Source: SB15 sp964639245
GTDB lineage: Bacteria; Chloroflexota; Anaerolineae; Aggregatilineales; J027
DNA length: 64,000 nt
Direction: 5' to 3'
Assembly (NCBI GenBank): GCA_964639245.1
Contig: CAZXCU010000001.1
Span: 1,054,001-1,118,000, forward strand
The number at the start of each line of letters is the position of its first letter. The stretch's first letter is position 1. This document shows positions 32,955 to 41,976 of this stretch, piece by piece. Below the pieces are notes generated by a model, which had not been told where the DNA came from, searched no databases, and saw only the letters and a list, made by a program, of their open reading frames with translations. Both the position numbers and the translations under genes were made by a program.

Positions 32955-34133
32955 TTACAGGGTGGTCTCGGTGACAGCCACCCCCGGTTTGCGGCGCATG
33001 TTGACGCTTTCGACCAAGCCAATCCCGAACAGCAGGGAAAAAAGCGAAGTGCCGCCGGAACTAACAAAAGGCAGTGTCAAACCTGTGACGGGCAAAACCG
33101 CCAGATTCATACCTACGGCGGTGACGGTCTGGAAAAAAATGACCCCGGCCACCCCGTAACAGATGAGGCTGCCCAAGGGGTCACGCGCCTGTAATCCCGC
33201 GTGGGTGATGCGGAACAATACCAGACCAATCAGTCCGAGTACCGATGCCCCGCCGACGAATCCCGATTCGTGGGCAATCACGCTGTAGATAAAATCGGTG
33301 TGGCGCACACGCAAAAAACGTCCCTGTGTTTGTGTGCCATTGGCATACCCTTTGCCCAAAAATCCGCCTGACCCCACGCTAATCAGCGATTGGTCAACAT
33401 TGAATTGTGCGTCCGGGTCGCCTTCGGGGTTGATGAAAGTCAAAATCCGCGAACGCTGGTAGGGTTCCATTTGTGTCCACAGGACGGGCAAGAAAACCAG
33501 TACCACTGATCCCAGAATGGCGATATGGTGCAAACGCAGCCCTGCCCCCCATGACATTACCCCCCAGATGAGGGCAAAGGCAATCGTGTTTCCCAGATTC
33601 GGCTGGCTGAAAATAAGAAACATCGGCAACGCCATGTACATCAACGAGACGATGACCGTGCGGAAGGCATCCAGTTTTTGATATTGTTTGGAGAGGTGCG
33701 CGCCTAACGCAATAATAATCAACATTTTACCGATTTCGGAGGGTTGAATCGGAATCCCGACATTGAGCCAGCGCTGCGCCCCGGCCCCCCCAACCTGCCC
33801 TGCGATGGTCACAAGTGCCAGCGCAAACACCAGAAATCCGTAAATATAATGCTGTAATGCGCCCAGCAAGCGGTAATCAATGGCAGCGACCATGAACATG
33901 ATAATCAGGCCAAGTACCGCATAAATAATCTGACTTTGCACGCGCCCCTGTAAATCGGTATCCACCGCGCCGATGGTCGCGCTGCGAATGAACAGAATCC
34001 CGATGAGTACCAGCAGCAGCACCGCCCCCAGCAGCAGCCAATCGAACTGCTGCCACAGCCGCACGGTGGGATTTTGTGCCACACGCTGTGCTGGACGGGT
34101 GGCGGGGGTTGTCCAAGAGTTGTTGACTGCCAT
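32955..34133 (-). CDS. rodA: RodA/FtsW-family peptidoglycan polymerase
   Basis: 392 residues with about ten membrane segments. SEDS hallmarks: S-A-T at the end of TM1 (I-R-S-A-T-I), I-D-Y-R, G-A-Q-R-W-L-N-V-G-x-x-x-Q-P-S-E-I-G-K, F-S-Q-P-N-L-G-N-T, G-S-G-G-F-x-G-K-G and H-T-D-F-I-Y-S-V-I-A-H-E-S-G-F-V-G, with catalytic Asp in H-T-D-F. The last motif, P-F-V-S-S-G-G-T-S, is intact. RodA polymerises glycan strands for elongation with a class B PBP; none is adjacent, nor are mreBCD genes. Converges on the Ser/Thr kinase gene with 8 bases between stops. RodA is preferred over FtsW from motif wording, with moderate certainty. Confidence 0.88.
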   Translation of the reverse strand: MAVNNSWTTPATRPAQRVAQNPTVRLWQQFDWLLLGAVLLLVLIGILFIRSATIGAVDTDLQGRVQSQIIYAVLGLIIMFMVAAIDYRLLGALQHYIYGFLVFALALVTIAGQVGGAGAQRWLNVGIPIQPSEIGKMLIIIALGAHLSKQYQKLDAFRTVIVSLMYMALPMFLIFSQPNLGNTIAFALIWGVMSWGAGLRLHHIAILGSVVLVFLPVLWTQMEPYQRSRILTFINPEGDPDAQFNVDQSLISVGSGGFLGKGYANGTQTQGRFLRVRHTDFIYSVIAHESGFVGGASVLGLIGLVLFRITHAGLQARDPLGSLICYGVAGVIFFQTVTAVGMNLAVLPVTGLTLPFVSSGGTSLFSLLFGIGLVESVNMRRKPGVAVTETTL

Positions 34134-34224
34134 AACCAGCGATTATAAAAATTTTGTTGCTCCCTCACAATGGAGCTTTTTTGCCGTAGGCGAGTCGTAG
34201 GGGCAGGATGGGTTCCCTCCCTGA

Positions 34225-34242
34225 GGCGGGAGACATCCCGCC
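34225..34242. repeat. Intergenic palindromic hairpin
   Basis: GGCGGGA/TCCCGCC with loop GACA, followed by CCTGTTT. Preceded by GTAGGGGCAGG. The same ending (CCCGCCCTGTTT) closes the hairpin at 63530-63551, so this may be a decayed member of the intergenic palindrome family. Confidence 0.4.
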
Positions 34243-34281
34243 CTGTTTGCAGTTACGCTGAGGATAATAGGGAAAAGAAAC

Positions 34282-34800
34282 ATGAAAACACACATTTTTT
34301 TATTACTAGGCATTGTTTTACTCTGTATGGCACGTCCGACTTTGGCGCAAGATCCCGAGATATATCATGCCTATCAGTTTAGTGTCGATTCGATGAAAAC
34401 TTCAGATTTTCAGGAAATTGACTCCTATGTAGCTGAGAATTGGGTGTTGCACGACCCGCAGTTTGGCAATTGCAAAGGTCAAGCGGGCTATATCGGGTGG
34501 GTCAGTTGGTGGCATACGTTGCTGCCAGATATGCGCTTTGTGGTGGATGAGCGCCTCTATGTGGACGATATGGTCGCTATCGTCTGGACTCTGACTGGCA
34601 CACACAACGGCACCATGGAAGGCATTCCGGCTTCTGGAAATGCCGTGCAAGTACGCGGAATGCTGATTCATCATATTGTAAATGGCAAATTGATCGAAAG
34701 TTGGATTACCTTCAACGATCAGATGCTTAAACTTCAACTCGGCTTGATTGATACCCTACAAGCCGAATGTGAGCGTTCCAGAGGGATAAGTTGTGATTGA
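34282..34800 (+). CDS. Secreted SnoaL-like protein
   Basis: 172 residues with a signal peptide ending near T-L-A. The mature part is a cone-shaped NTF2/SnoaL-type fold: E-I-D-S-Y-V-A-E-N-W-V-L-H-D-P, W-V-S-W-W-H-T-L-L-P-D-M-R-F-V-V-D-E, M-V-A-I-V-W-T-L-T-G-T-H-N-G, V-R-G-M-L-I-H-H-I-V-N-G-K-L-I-E-S-W. Polyketide-cyclase-like SnoaL proteins of this pattern are often annotated ester cyclase; most have no known substrate, and a secreted copy is less usual. GGGAAAAG precedes the ATG. Convergent with the LuxR-type regulator. Confidence 0.8.
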   Translation: MKTHIFLLLGIVLLCMARPTLAQDPEIYHAYQFSVDSMKTSDFQEIDSYVAENWVLHDPQFGNCKGQAGYIGWVSWWHTLLPDMRFVVDERLYVDDMVAIVWTLTGTHNGTMEGIPASGNAVQVRGMLIHHIVNGKLIESWITFNDQMLKLQLGLIDTLQAECERSRGISCD

Positions 34801-34818
34801 CTCCTTTAGTGAAGCCAA

Positions 34819-37584
34819 TCAGCCAGAGATTGCGGATTGGCTTTTTTTCAATAGCTGATAGGCAACTGTCTCAAGGTCAGCGTGCAGGCCTTGTTCAACC
34901 GCCGTGCCAAATTCAAAGGATGACACTTCATTTTGTAACAATCCTAAAAGCCGGGTTGTTCGCATTCGGACATCGTAACTGGTGGCTTTATGCTGCTTAA
35001 CCAAGGTTGCCAGAAAAACAGCCTCCGCCAATCGCCCCGCTAGGTGGGCAATCAGTGCATAACCATACAAAATTGACAACATCCAAACCCTGGCCTTGAA
35101 CTGAATGGCATCATGCAGCAACTGATCTAAGGGAGCTTGGGCGTGTGCGAGGAGCGCTTGTTCTAAATCCAGCAAACACAAATTGATTTTAACCATGCCA
35201 AGATGAAACCAGTTGATGTTTGGCTGTTCATCAAACTCACGTAACAGACACTGGAAGATGGCGCGTGCTTCATCAAATTCATGCGCGCACCATACCACAC
35301 TCCCCTGAAAAATACGGCGCTGGCGCTGTACCCATAATCTTTGCTGCACCACCGGCATTTGCGGGTTGCGAACGAATTCATCGGCCTCTTTAAGCAGGGC
35401 ATGGTATTTTTCCAAGTTTCCCTTAAAACCCGCTATCAAAGCCAGAAAATAATAAGAATTAATATACTCATAAGGATGGAGGTGTAATTTTTGAGCGATT
35501 TCAATCGCTTCATTCAGCATGGCTTCCGCCTTTTCAAAATCGGCGATATGCACATAGTAAGCAGCCAATGTATTTAAGGTCACGATGTAAGACGAATTTT
35601 GGCTGATGCCCGCTTCTCGCCGAATCGCCTGACATTCTTCAAAGCAAGCAACCGCCATATCAGGTTCACCGTATTCAAACCAAAGTATCCCCAAATTGTT
35701 GAGGGTCGCGCTCAGGCCAAGTTTATCGCCCATTTCACGGCGTATCTCGACGATTTCATTGGTGAGGGCAAGACGTTCTCGGTGAGAATAGGGCTGAAAA
35801 ATCATCAAATAGGCTTTGATATTCAGTGCCACCGCTAGCCACCAGCGATCACCCAGTGTCCTAAAGATTTGAATGCTTTCTTCAATAAAAACCCTGCCTT
35901 GTTCAAATTGGGCAACCTGAAAGGCTAAAATATGCAGAATCACTGCCGTTGTTTCGGCATCGTGTAATGTACGGGCAAGGGTTAAGCAACTTTTGAGAAG
36001 TTCCTGTCCCTGCTGCGTGAGATTCTCATCAAGGCAATACCAAGCATAATAGGTCGCAATTTTGACATAGACAAACGCCGCATCGGAATGTGTGGCTAAC
36101 TTTTCGACTGCACTTTCAAAAAACAGCTTTCCTGCCAGCGAATTGCCCTTGAAAACATGGAAAAATTCTATTGAAAAGACCATGTGATCCAAGAGCGTAA
36201 AATGCAAATGGTCAAGATTCCAGTGCCATGCGGCACGGATATTTTCAAAATCGTCCTCTATGTCTTGGAACGCCGCAGATTGTTCGACATTTTTAATTTT
36301 GAGTTCACATTGTTGAACAAACTGGGCGTAATATACTGCGTGTTTTTCTTGGGTGGAGAAATTTTCTTCCGCCGACAAATGCTCCTGAGCATAGAAGCGC
36401 AGCAGGTCATGTATATGAAAACGTCCGGGTTGCTGGCTTTGAATCAAACTTTTGTCATAAAAAGTTAATAAGCACCGTAAATTGGCCTCTGCGACGTGTT
36501 CCGCCGCTTCACGGGTAAATCCCCCGCGAAAGATAGACAACCGCGCATACATCACTTGGTCAGTGGGGGAAAGACGCTGCCATGCGGTGTTAAAAATAGC
36601 ACGAATACTGCGCTGGCGCGGTGGAACATCCTGAAGTTCAGTGGTCAGTAAATCTATATTTTGCTGGATTTCGGCAGCAATCTCTTCCAAGGTCAGCAAA
36701 TCTAACCACTGCACCGCTAGCACAATCCCCAAAGGCATTCCACCAGTGAGGTGGCAAATTTTCGTGATCGAGTCCCGCTGGTCATCGCTGGGGTTCCATG
36801 TGGGTTTGATACGCTTGGCGGTTTGGCTGAGCAGTTGAACAGCCCCTTCATTCCAAAAATTGTCCCCATTTGCAAATGCTAAACCATGCAATCTGTACAG
36901 GGTTTCAGTGAGCAGGTTCAATTTTTCCCGTGAGGTTGCTAAGATTTTGAGGGCGGGAGCTGTTTGCAGCATTTCAGCAATCAGCCCCGCAATTTCAGGG
37001 AGCGCTTCGCAACTATCTAACACTAAAAGCATTTCTTTGTTGCTCAGATGGCGCAAAAGCTGCTGTTTTATTGGGTCGTAGCCCTGCCACGCCAACCCGA
37101 TTGTGCTGGCAAGGGTCGTCAAAAAATGGGAGATTTCAGTGAGCGCTTGGAGTGAAACAAAATACACCCCATCCCTAAAAACATTACCCGAGCAAGACGC
37201 AATTTCTAGTGCCAATCGGGTTTTACCCATCCCTCCCGGCGCAAGAATGGTAATCAAGCGAAGTGTGGGGGTCGTCAGCATGGCATACAGACTGTCTATT
37301 TCAGCGTTACGTCCAACAAAAGGGGTGGAGGGTTTGGGGAGAATATATCCAGAAGCGAGGGTCGTTTTTAACAAGCCGATTTCTCTAGCACGTTTGATGA
37401 TTTCTTCACGGGTTGTAGTCGCTAATTTGCTGTTAATCTGGCGGATGTACCATTTGATTGTGGTGGGGGCAACCGAGAGTTTGCGGGAAATTTCTTTGTT
37501 AGACAACCCCTCCGCAAGGCAGTAGAGCATTTCTAATTCACGGGGGGTCAGGGAATCCAGATTGGCTGAGGCTTGGTGTTTCAT
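34819..37584 (-). CDS. LuxR-type regulator with N-terminal HTH, ATPase and TPR domains
   Basis: 921 residues from the ATG at 37584 (a TTG at 37602 is upstream). The LuxR helix-turn-helix is at the N-terminus (residues 8-65: L-T-P-R-E-L-E-M-L-Y-C-L-A-E-G-L-S-N-K-E-I), followed by an NB-ARC/AAA-type ATPase (Walker A A-P-G-G-M-G-K-T-R near 115, Walker B L-L-V-L-D-S-C-E near 190), a winged-helix region and a long TPR array (about 430-900). MalT-like activators carry the HTH at the C-terminus, so the order is reversed. Probably an ATP-dependent activator that oligomerises on a signal. Targets unknown. Confidence 0.88.
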   Translation of the reverse strand: MKHQASANLDSLTPRELEMLYCLAEGLSNKEISRKLSVAPTTIKWYIRQINSKLATTTREEIIKRAREIGLLKTTLASGYILPKPSTPFVGRNAEIDSLYAMLTTPTLRLITILAPGGMGKTRLALEIASCSGNVFRDGVYFVSLQALTEISHFLTTLASTIGLAWQGYDPIKQQLLRHLSNKEMLLVLDSCEALPEIAGLIAEMLQTAPALKILATSREKLNLLTETLYRLHGLAFANGDNFWNEGAVQLLSQTAKRIKPTWNPSDDQRDSITKICHLTGGMPLGIVLAVQWLDLLTLEEIAAEIQQNIDLLTTELQDVPPRQRSIRAIFNTAWQRLSPTDQVMYARLSIFRGGFTREAAEHVAEANLRCLLTFYDKSLIQSQQPGRFHIHDLLRFYAQEHLSAEENFSTQEKHAVYYAQFVQQCELKIKNVEQSAAFQDIEDDFENIRAAWHWNLDHLHFTLLDHMVFSIEFFHVFKGNSLAGKLFFESAVEKLATHSDAAFVYVKIATYYAWYCLDENLTQQGQELLKSCLTLARTLHDAETTAVILHILAFQVAQFEQGRVFIEESIQIFRTLGDRWWLAVALNIKAYLMIFQPYSHRERLALTNEIVEIRREMGDKLGLSATLNNLGILWFEYGEPDMAVACFEECQAIRREAGISQNSSYIVTLNTLAAYYVHIADFEKAEAMLNEAIEIAQKLHLHPYEYINSYYFLALIAGFKGNLEKYHALLKEADEFVRNPQMPVVQQRLWVQRQRRIFQGSVVWCAHEFDEARAIFQCLLREFDEQPNINWFHLGMVKINLCLLDLEQALLAHAQAPLDQLLHDAIQFKARVWMLSILYGYALIAHLAGRLAEAVFLATLVKQHKATSYDVRMRTTRLLGLLQNEVSSFEFGTAVEQGLHADLETVAYQLLKKSQSAISG

Positions 37585-37666
37585 CGAACTGCCCCAATTC
37601 AATTAAAAAATATATTGTAAGTATATACTAAATTTTAACTAAGGTATATTATCCTCTTACAAAGGG

Positions 37667-39193
37667 CTATTTTCCCCGTGTCTCCAGATAATCCTGACGC
37701 AACGTTCGTTTGAGGATTTTGCCCGCCGCGCTGCGTGGGAAGTCCTCCTTGAGCAACACTTCCTGCACACGCTGAAAACGTGCCTCAACCCGTTGGTTAA
37801 TCCAGTCGCAGAGCGTTTCCGCCGAAACCACCGCCCCGCGCTTTAAAACGACGGCGGCAATCGGTGTTTCGCCCCAGCGTTCATCCGGTACGCCAAACAC
37901 TGCCACTTCCTGCACATCGGGATGGCGCACGATGATTTCCTCAATATCTTTGGGGTACACATTCACCCCGCCGGAGATAATTAAATCTTTTTTGCGGTCA
38001 ACCAGATACAAAAAACCGTCCTCATCCACATAGCCTAAATCGCCGCTAAACAACCAACCCTCTTTGATCGCTTCGGCGGTCAGGTCAGGACGTTTGTAGT
38101 AACCCGGCATGGTAATGGGGCCACGTCCCACAATTTCACCGACTTCATGCGGCGGGAGATCTTGCCCGTGGTCATCCACAATTCGCATCTCAAAAAAGGG
38201 CGGCGGGCAGCCCACCGAGTCCATTTTGGCAGGCATATCGTATTTATCAAGAATCGTGACAAAACCTTCGGTTAGCCCATACAGTTCATAAAAACGTCCG
38301 GGCAGGTGGTGTTCCAATTCTTCCTTGTATCGCCGATGCAAGGGTGCGCCCACCGACCCGATCATTTCCAGCGAATCCAGCGCTTGCGGGGAAAAATTGG
38401 GCGAATGGAGCAGGGCAATAATCTGGGATGGCACCATTTTGATATGGGTGACTTTTTCGCGCTGTACAGTCTCAATCAGTTTATCTGCATCAAAGGTGGG
38501 ATGGAGAATATAGGTTGCGCCCATAAAAAAAGCGGGCATGAGGGTTAAAAATGCACCGTTAAAAACCAGTGCGCCCGTGTGCAGCACGACACTTTCCGGC
38601 GTAATCCGATAGGAAGCGGCAAACGAAGTACAGTAGGCTGCACGGATAGTATGCGTGTGGACAATGCCTTTCGGGAGTCCGGTGGTGCCACTGCTGTAAA
38701 TAATATTATAGGGATCAGAATCGGTGACCACGATTTCCGATGGTTCATCCGGCGCGGCAGCAGCAACAAGCGCATGGTAAGCATCGTATCCGCTTATGGT
38801 GTCCGCATCCGTCAAAATAAAGTGCTGCACCTGCGGCAGTTCGGCTTTGAGGGGGTCTAAATGTTCGACAAAGGCCGCGCTGGTCATCACCGCTACACTG
38901 TCCGAGTCATTCAGCAAACGGCTCAAACCCGCCCCGCGCAGCAAAGGACTTAATGGCACCACCACCACCCCGATTTTAGCAACCGCCCAGTAAATTTCGA
39001 GCAGTTCCAGGCAGTTGGGCAAAATTGTCGCCACTTTATCGCCTTTTTGGATGCCCATTTTCAGCAGCGCGTTTGCCAACCGATTAATGCGAACATTGAA
39101 TTCAGCATAGGTCAGCCGCTGATTTTCGTAGATAACCGCCAGATGGTTCGGGCGATAGCGGGCATGTCGGGGGATAAGTAATCCGATGTTCAT
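37667..39193 (-). CDS. AMP-forming acyl-CoA synthetase (class I adenylate-forming enzyme)
   Basis: 508 residues; ATG at 39193 with GAAGG upstream. Activates a carboxylic acid as acyl-AMP, then acyl-CoA. Motifs: Y-S-S-G-T-T-G-L-P-K-G (A3, about 172-182), Y-G-L-T-E-G (A5), S-G-D-L-G-Y-x-D-E-D-G-F (A7), D-R-K-K-D-L-I-I-S-G-G-x-N-V-Y-P (A8) and the catalytic Lys in S-A-A-G-K-I-L-K-R (A10) near the end. Length and wording fit medium/long-chain fatty acyl-CoA ligases. Separated from the upstream sugar operon by a MITE, so it may or may not be on that transcript. Confidence 0.9.
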   Translation of the reverse strand: MNIGLLIPRHARYRPNHLAVIYENQRLTYAEFNVRINRLANALLKMGIQKGDKVATILPNCLELLEIYWAVAKIGVVVVPLSPLLRGAGLSRLLNDSDSVAVMTSAAFVEHLDPLKAELPQVQHFILTDADTISGYDAYHALVAAAAPDEPSEIVVTDSDPYNIIYSSGTTGLPKGIVHTHTIRAAYCTSFAASYRITPESVVLHTGALVFNGAFLTLMPAFFMGATYILHPTFDADKLIETVQREKVTHIKMVPSQIIALLHSPNFSPQALDSLEMIGSVGAPLHRRYKEELEHHLPGRFYELYGLTEGFVTILDKYDMPAKMDSVGCPPPFFEMRIVDDHGQDLPPHEVGEIVGRGPITMPGYYKRPDLTAEAIKEGWLFSGDLGYVDEDGFLYLVDRKKDLIISGGVNVYPKDIEEIIVRHPDVQEVAVFGVPDERWGETPIAAVVLKRGAVVSAETLCDWINQRVEARFQRVQEVLLKEDFPRSAAGKILKRTLRQDYLETRGK

Positions 39194-39227
39194 AAAAGTA
39201 ACCTTCAATATATCTTTTTAGAATTTA

Positions 39228-39359
39228 TGGACAAATCAATTAAAAACCAAACGATTGCGGACAGCATGGATGCTGTCCCTACAAGAAATGCACCCGTAGG
39301 GACGGGATATATCCCGTCCGCAAAAGTTGGATTCATTTAAGGTCTAATTGCCTTGTCCA
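39228..39359. mobile_element. MITE with 15-bp terminal inverted repeats and TTA duplication
   Basis: 132 bp, nearly identical to the element at 25111. Ends TGGACAAATCAATTA/TAATTGCCTTGTCCA; flanked by TTA at 39225-39227 and 39360-39362. Core hairpins GGACAGCAT-GG-ATGCTGTCC and GGACGGGAT-AT-ATCCCGTCC linked by CTAC..GTAG. Sits at the 3' end of the sugar operon, where it could add hairpins to the transcript. Confidence 0.8.
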
Positions 39360-39402
39360 TTAGCAAGTTCGTCGGTTCGATTTCTAAGGCAATTTCCCGT
39401 AG

Positions 39403-39422
39403 GGACACGATATATCGTGTCC
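39403..39422. repeat. Perfect 20-bp palindrome next to a MITE
   Basis: GGACACGATATATCGTGTCC, preceded by GTAG and followed by GTGTTTTCTTTT. It resembles the right-hand hairpin of the MITE family (GTAG then GGAC..GATATATC..GTCC), so it may be a solo half-element or a terminator-like hairpin derived from one. Confidence 0.5.
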
Positions 39423-39531
39423 GTGTTTTCTTTTGGCATCCGCATAATTTTTGCGGGTAACGCTGACCTTTAGGCCAGTGAACACAGCGCTAAAGCACGG
39501 CGTAAAAAAGAATTTATGGATAGATACTTCA

Positions 39532-40971
39532 TCATTTCTGAGCAAAAATCGGCTGCAAGGCGGGATATAGCGCACGGAATAAGTGATACTGATGGGTGTA
39601 TGTCTCGCGCAAGGCTGGCTGCGGGGTGAGGGTCGTTTGCGCCTGTAATGCGAAGGCATAGGAAGGGCGTTTGTGTTCCGCCACCAACACCGAAAGCAGC
39701 GCTCCCCGTACCGCCCCATATTCGGGTTCGGCAGCCACCACTACCGGAATCTGCAACACATCGGCAAACAATTGACACCATGCGTCAGATTGGGTTCCCC
39801 CGCCAGTTAAGGTTAATTTTTCGATGGGGTCAGCACATAGCGCTTCCAAGCAATGACGATAGGCAAAAACGACTCCTTCCAGCACAGCGCGGTAAAAATC
39901 GGCTTTGTCGGTCTGGTCGGTGATGCCTACAAACGCGGCCTGTGCCAACGGGTCACTAAAGGGCGAACGTTCCCCACGCAGATAGGGCAAATAGAGCAGC
40001 GTAGCGGGGGGACGGTCAAATGCCTGTTGAATCACGGCTGCAAAATCTGCCGCTTGAAACAAATTTTTGACCCATGCCAGATTGCCACCGGCGGTCATGA
40101 GGGGAGCAACCTGAATAAATGCGTCGGGGTGGGGGTGGGCAAGGGTAATCACACCGGAGGCAATAGCGCGATTGGGGGCGGTAAAGGCCACCCACCCGCT
40201 TGTGCCAATATAAGCATAGGCCAAATCCGCAACCCCCGCACCCGCCCCCAGTGTATTTGCCCCTGCGTCACCCGGCGCATGATACACCGGAATCCCGACT
40301 GGCAGATTTAACCGTTCAGCCGCCGTTTGGGTCAAGGTGCCAACTTTTGCCCCACCGTGAATCAGGGCTGGCAACAGGGAAACGAGAGAGTCTAACCCCA
40401 CTTGAGCAAAAACCGACTCATCCAGCCATTGACGGGTCTCAAGGTTGAGTAATCCGGTGGTGGAGGCGGTGGTCGTGTCGGTGACGGCCTTCCCGGTCAT
40501 CTGGTAGGCCAGATAATCGGCTGCACCGAGTAGCAGCGTTTGTGCTTTCGCCAGCGCGGGGTCATGCCGGGTCAGCCAAGCCAATTTTGCCAGCAGCCCG
40601 CCCGCATCCTGATAATTTCCGGTCAGGTGATACAAGGTGTCCCGTCCGATGGAGCTTTCAATCCATTCTGCCTCAGCACGGGCGCGGGTGTCGCTGTAGA
40701 GAATGACAGGTCGCACAGGAACGCCCTGTGAATCGAGCAAAATAACATCCTGCATTTGTCCCGTCAGGACGATGGCCTGCACCTGTGATAGGTCTAATTG
40801 CTGGACGGTTTTGACCACCGCCAACCACCAATCATCGGCATTTTGTTCCATCATGCCGTCTGCCAAGACTTGTGTTTCATAACTTGCAGAGGCGGACTGC
40901 ACCACCGCAAAATCATCGCTTAAAAGACAGGCTTTGGTGCTGCTTGTACCACAATCAAAAACCAACCACAT
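39532..40971 (-). CDS. FGGY-family carbohydrate kinase (xylulokinase-like)
   Basis: 479 residues, ribonuclease-H/ASKHA fold in two halves. N-terminal phosphate motif D-C-G-T-S-S-T-K-A (6-14), the substrate segment L-T-G-Q-M-Q-D near 71 as in xylulokinases, Y-S-D-T-R-A, and C-terminal A-P-G-D-A-G-A-N with the catalytic Asp, then L-T-G-G-G-T-Q-S-D-A-W-C-Q. Phosphorylates a ketopentose or similar sugar. Last gene of the minus-strand sugar operon, 15 bp after the second permease, AAGGA before the ATG. D-xylulose is the default guess, but the company of an unusual isomerase leaves the substrate open. Confidence 0.85.
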   Translation of the reverse strand: MWLVFDCGTSSTKACLLSDDFAVVQSASASYETQVLADGMMEQNADDWWLAVVKTVQQLDLSQVQAIVLTGQMQDVILLDSQGVPVRPVILYSDTRARAEAEWIESSIGRDTLYHLTGNYQDAGGLLAKLAWLTRHDPALAKAQTLLLGAADYLAYQMTGKAVTDTTTASTTGLLNLETRQWLDESVFAQVGLDSLVSLLPALIHGGAKVGTLTQTAAERLNLPVGIPVYHAPGDAGANTLGAGAGVADLAYAYIGTSGWVAFTAPNRAIASGVITLAHPHPDAFIQVAPLMTAGGNLAWVKNLFQAADFAAVIQQAFDRPPATLLYLPYLRGERSPFSDPLAQAAFVGITDQTDKADFYRAVLEGVVFAYRHCLEALCADPIEKLTLTGGGTQSDAWCQLFADVLQIPVVVAAEPEYGAVRGALLSVLVAEHKRPSYAFALQAQTTLTPQPALRETYTHQYHLFRALYPALQPIFAQK

Positions 40972-40986
40972 GAAAATTTATCCTTG

Positions 40987-41976
40987 TTAGGCGGTGCGGC
41001 GGGATAAACTGCTCAACATGACCGCCAGAATGATAATCCCACCTGTTAAAATCTGCTGAATATAACTGTCAATGCGAAGTTGGGTCAGGCCGTTTGTCAG
41101 CACCCCTAGAATAAAAATCCCCAACAGCGTTCCCCATACATTTGGCACCCCTTCTTCACTGAGAGTCATGCCCAGAAAAACAGAGGCAATCGCGTCTAGC
41201 ATGTAGCCGTCGCCCTGGGTCGGATTGGCAGAAGCCAAACGGCTGACCAGCATCACCCCCGCGATTGACCCGCCCAACCCGCTAATGATAAACGCGGTCA
41301 GACGCAAAAAACGCACCTGCACCCCGCCCAAACGCGCCGCTTCTTTGTTTCCGCCAATCGCATACAGTCTACGCCCGTAAACGGTCTGGGTGAGGACGAT
41401 CAGGACGATGATAAAAACGACGGAGGCCACCACCGACAGGTTATGAAACTGCACATCCACCTTATCCACCGTGCCAAGCGCGATGCCACCCCGTCCCCAT
41501 TCGGCAAATTCCACCGGAATCACCTTGCCAAAAATCGTCGTGCCGCCGCTAATATACAGGGCAAGTCCGGCGAACATGGTCAGCGTGCCTAAGGTGGCAA
41601 CAAACGCGGAAATGCCCACATAGGAAACCAGAATACCGTTAAACAACCCGCCTAAAATGCCCACCATCAGCGCCAGTGCCACTGCATATTCAATTGAGCG
41701 TCCGTCCTCAAATTGGGTGGCAAGGACAATCCCCGCGAGGCTAGCCATCGAACCGACACTTAAATCAAAATCACCCACGACCATCACCACCGTCATGGTA
41801 AAGGCGACCACACCGAGAATACTAATTTGCTGGGTGATGTTCAGCCAATTACGGATGCTCATAAAAGTTTCAGGGCGTTCGTACCAGAAATACAGCACAA
41901 TCAGCACAAAACCGATGAGCGTACCAAACCGTTTCAGAAAATTCAGAATTTGAAAATTAGTCATCATTTGTCCCAT
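40987..41976 (-). CDS. Sugar ABC transporter permease (RbsC type), system 2
   Basis: 329 residues with about nine membrane helices. The family block V-V-M-V-V-G-D-F-D-L-S-V-G-S-M-A-S-L-A-G-I-V lies at about 63-84 and the EAA-like loop Y-A-I-G-G-N-K-E-A-A-R-L-G-G-V near 210, which docks on the ATPase. The start region overlaps the ATPase gene; starts at 41976, 41967 and 41964 are all possible, all giving translational coupling. Homodimeric permeases of this class carry pentoses, galactose or autoinducer-2-like sugars. Confidence 0.9.
   Translation of the reverse strand: MGQMMTNFQILNFLKRFGTLIGFVLIVLYFWYERPETFMSIRNWLNITQQISILGVVAFTMTVVMVVGDFDLSVGSMASLAGIVLATQFEDGRSIEYAVALALMVGILGGLFNGILVSYVGISAFVATLGTLTMFAGLALYISGGTTIFGKVIPVEFAEWGRGGIALGTVDKVDVQFHNLSVVASVVFIIVLIVLTQTVYGRRLYAIGGNKEAARLGGVQVRFLRLTAFIISGLGGSIAGVMLVSRLASANPTQGDGYMLDAIASVFLGMTLSEEGVPNVWGTLLGIFILGVLTNGLTQLRIDSYIQQILTGGIIILAVMLSSLSRRTA

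Larger units (their letters stand above)
39194..39531. other. Gene-free stretch with a MITE and a palindrome
   Basis: 338 bp between the acyl-CoA ligase and the last sugar-operon gene. It holds the MITE at 39228-39359 and the 20-bp palindrome at 39403-39422 followed by a T-rich run on the plus strand. No reading frame of merit was seen. Confidence 0.6.

Noticed and set aside
41957..41976. Frameshift or fusion between ATPase and permease of system 2
   Set aside because: The 20-base overlap has a proper stop for the ATPase and in-frame ATG codons for the permease; both proteins are full length.
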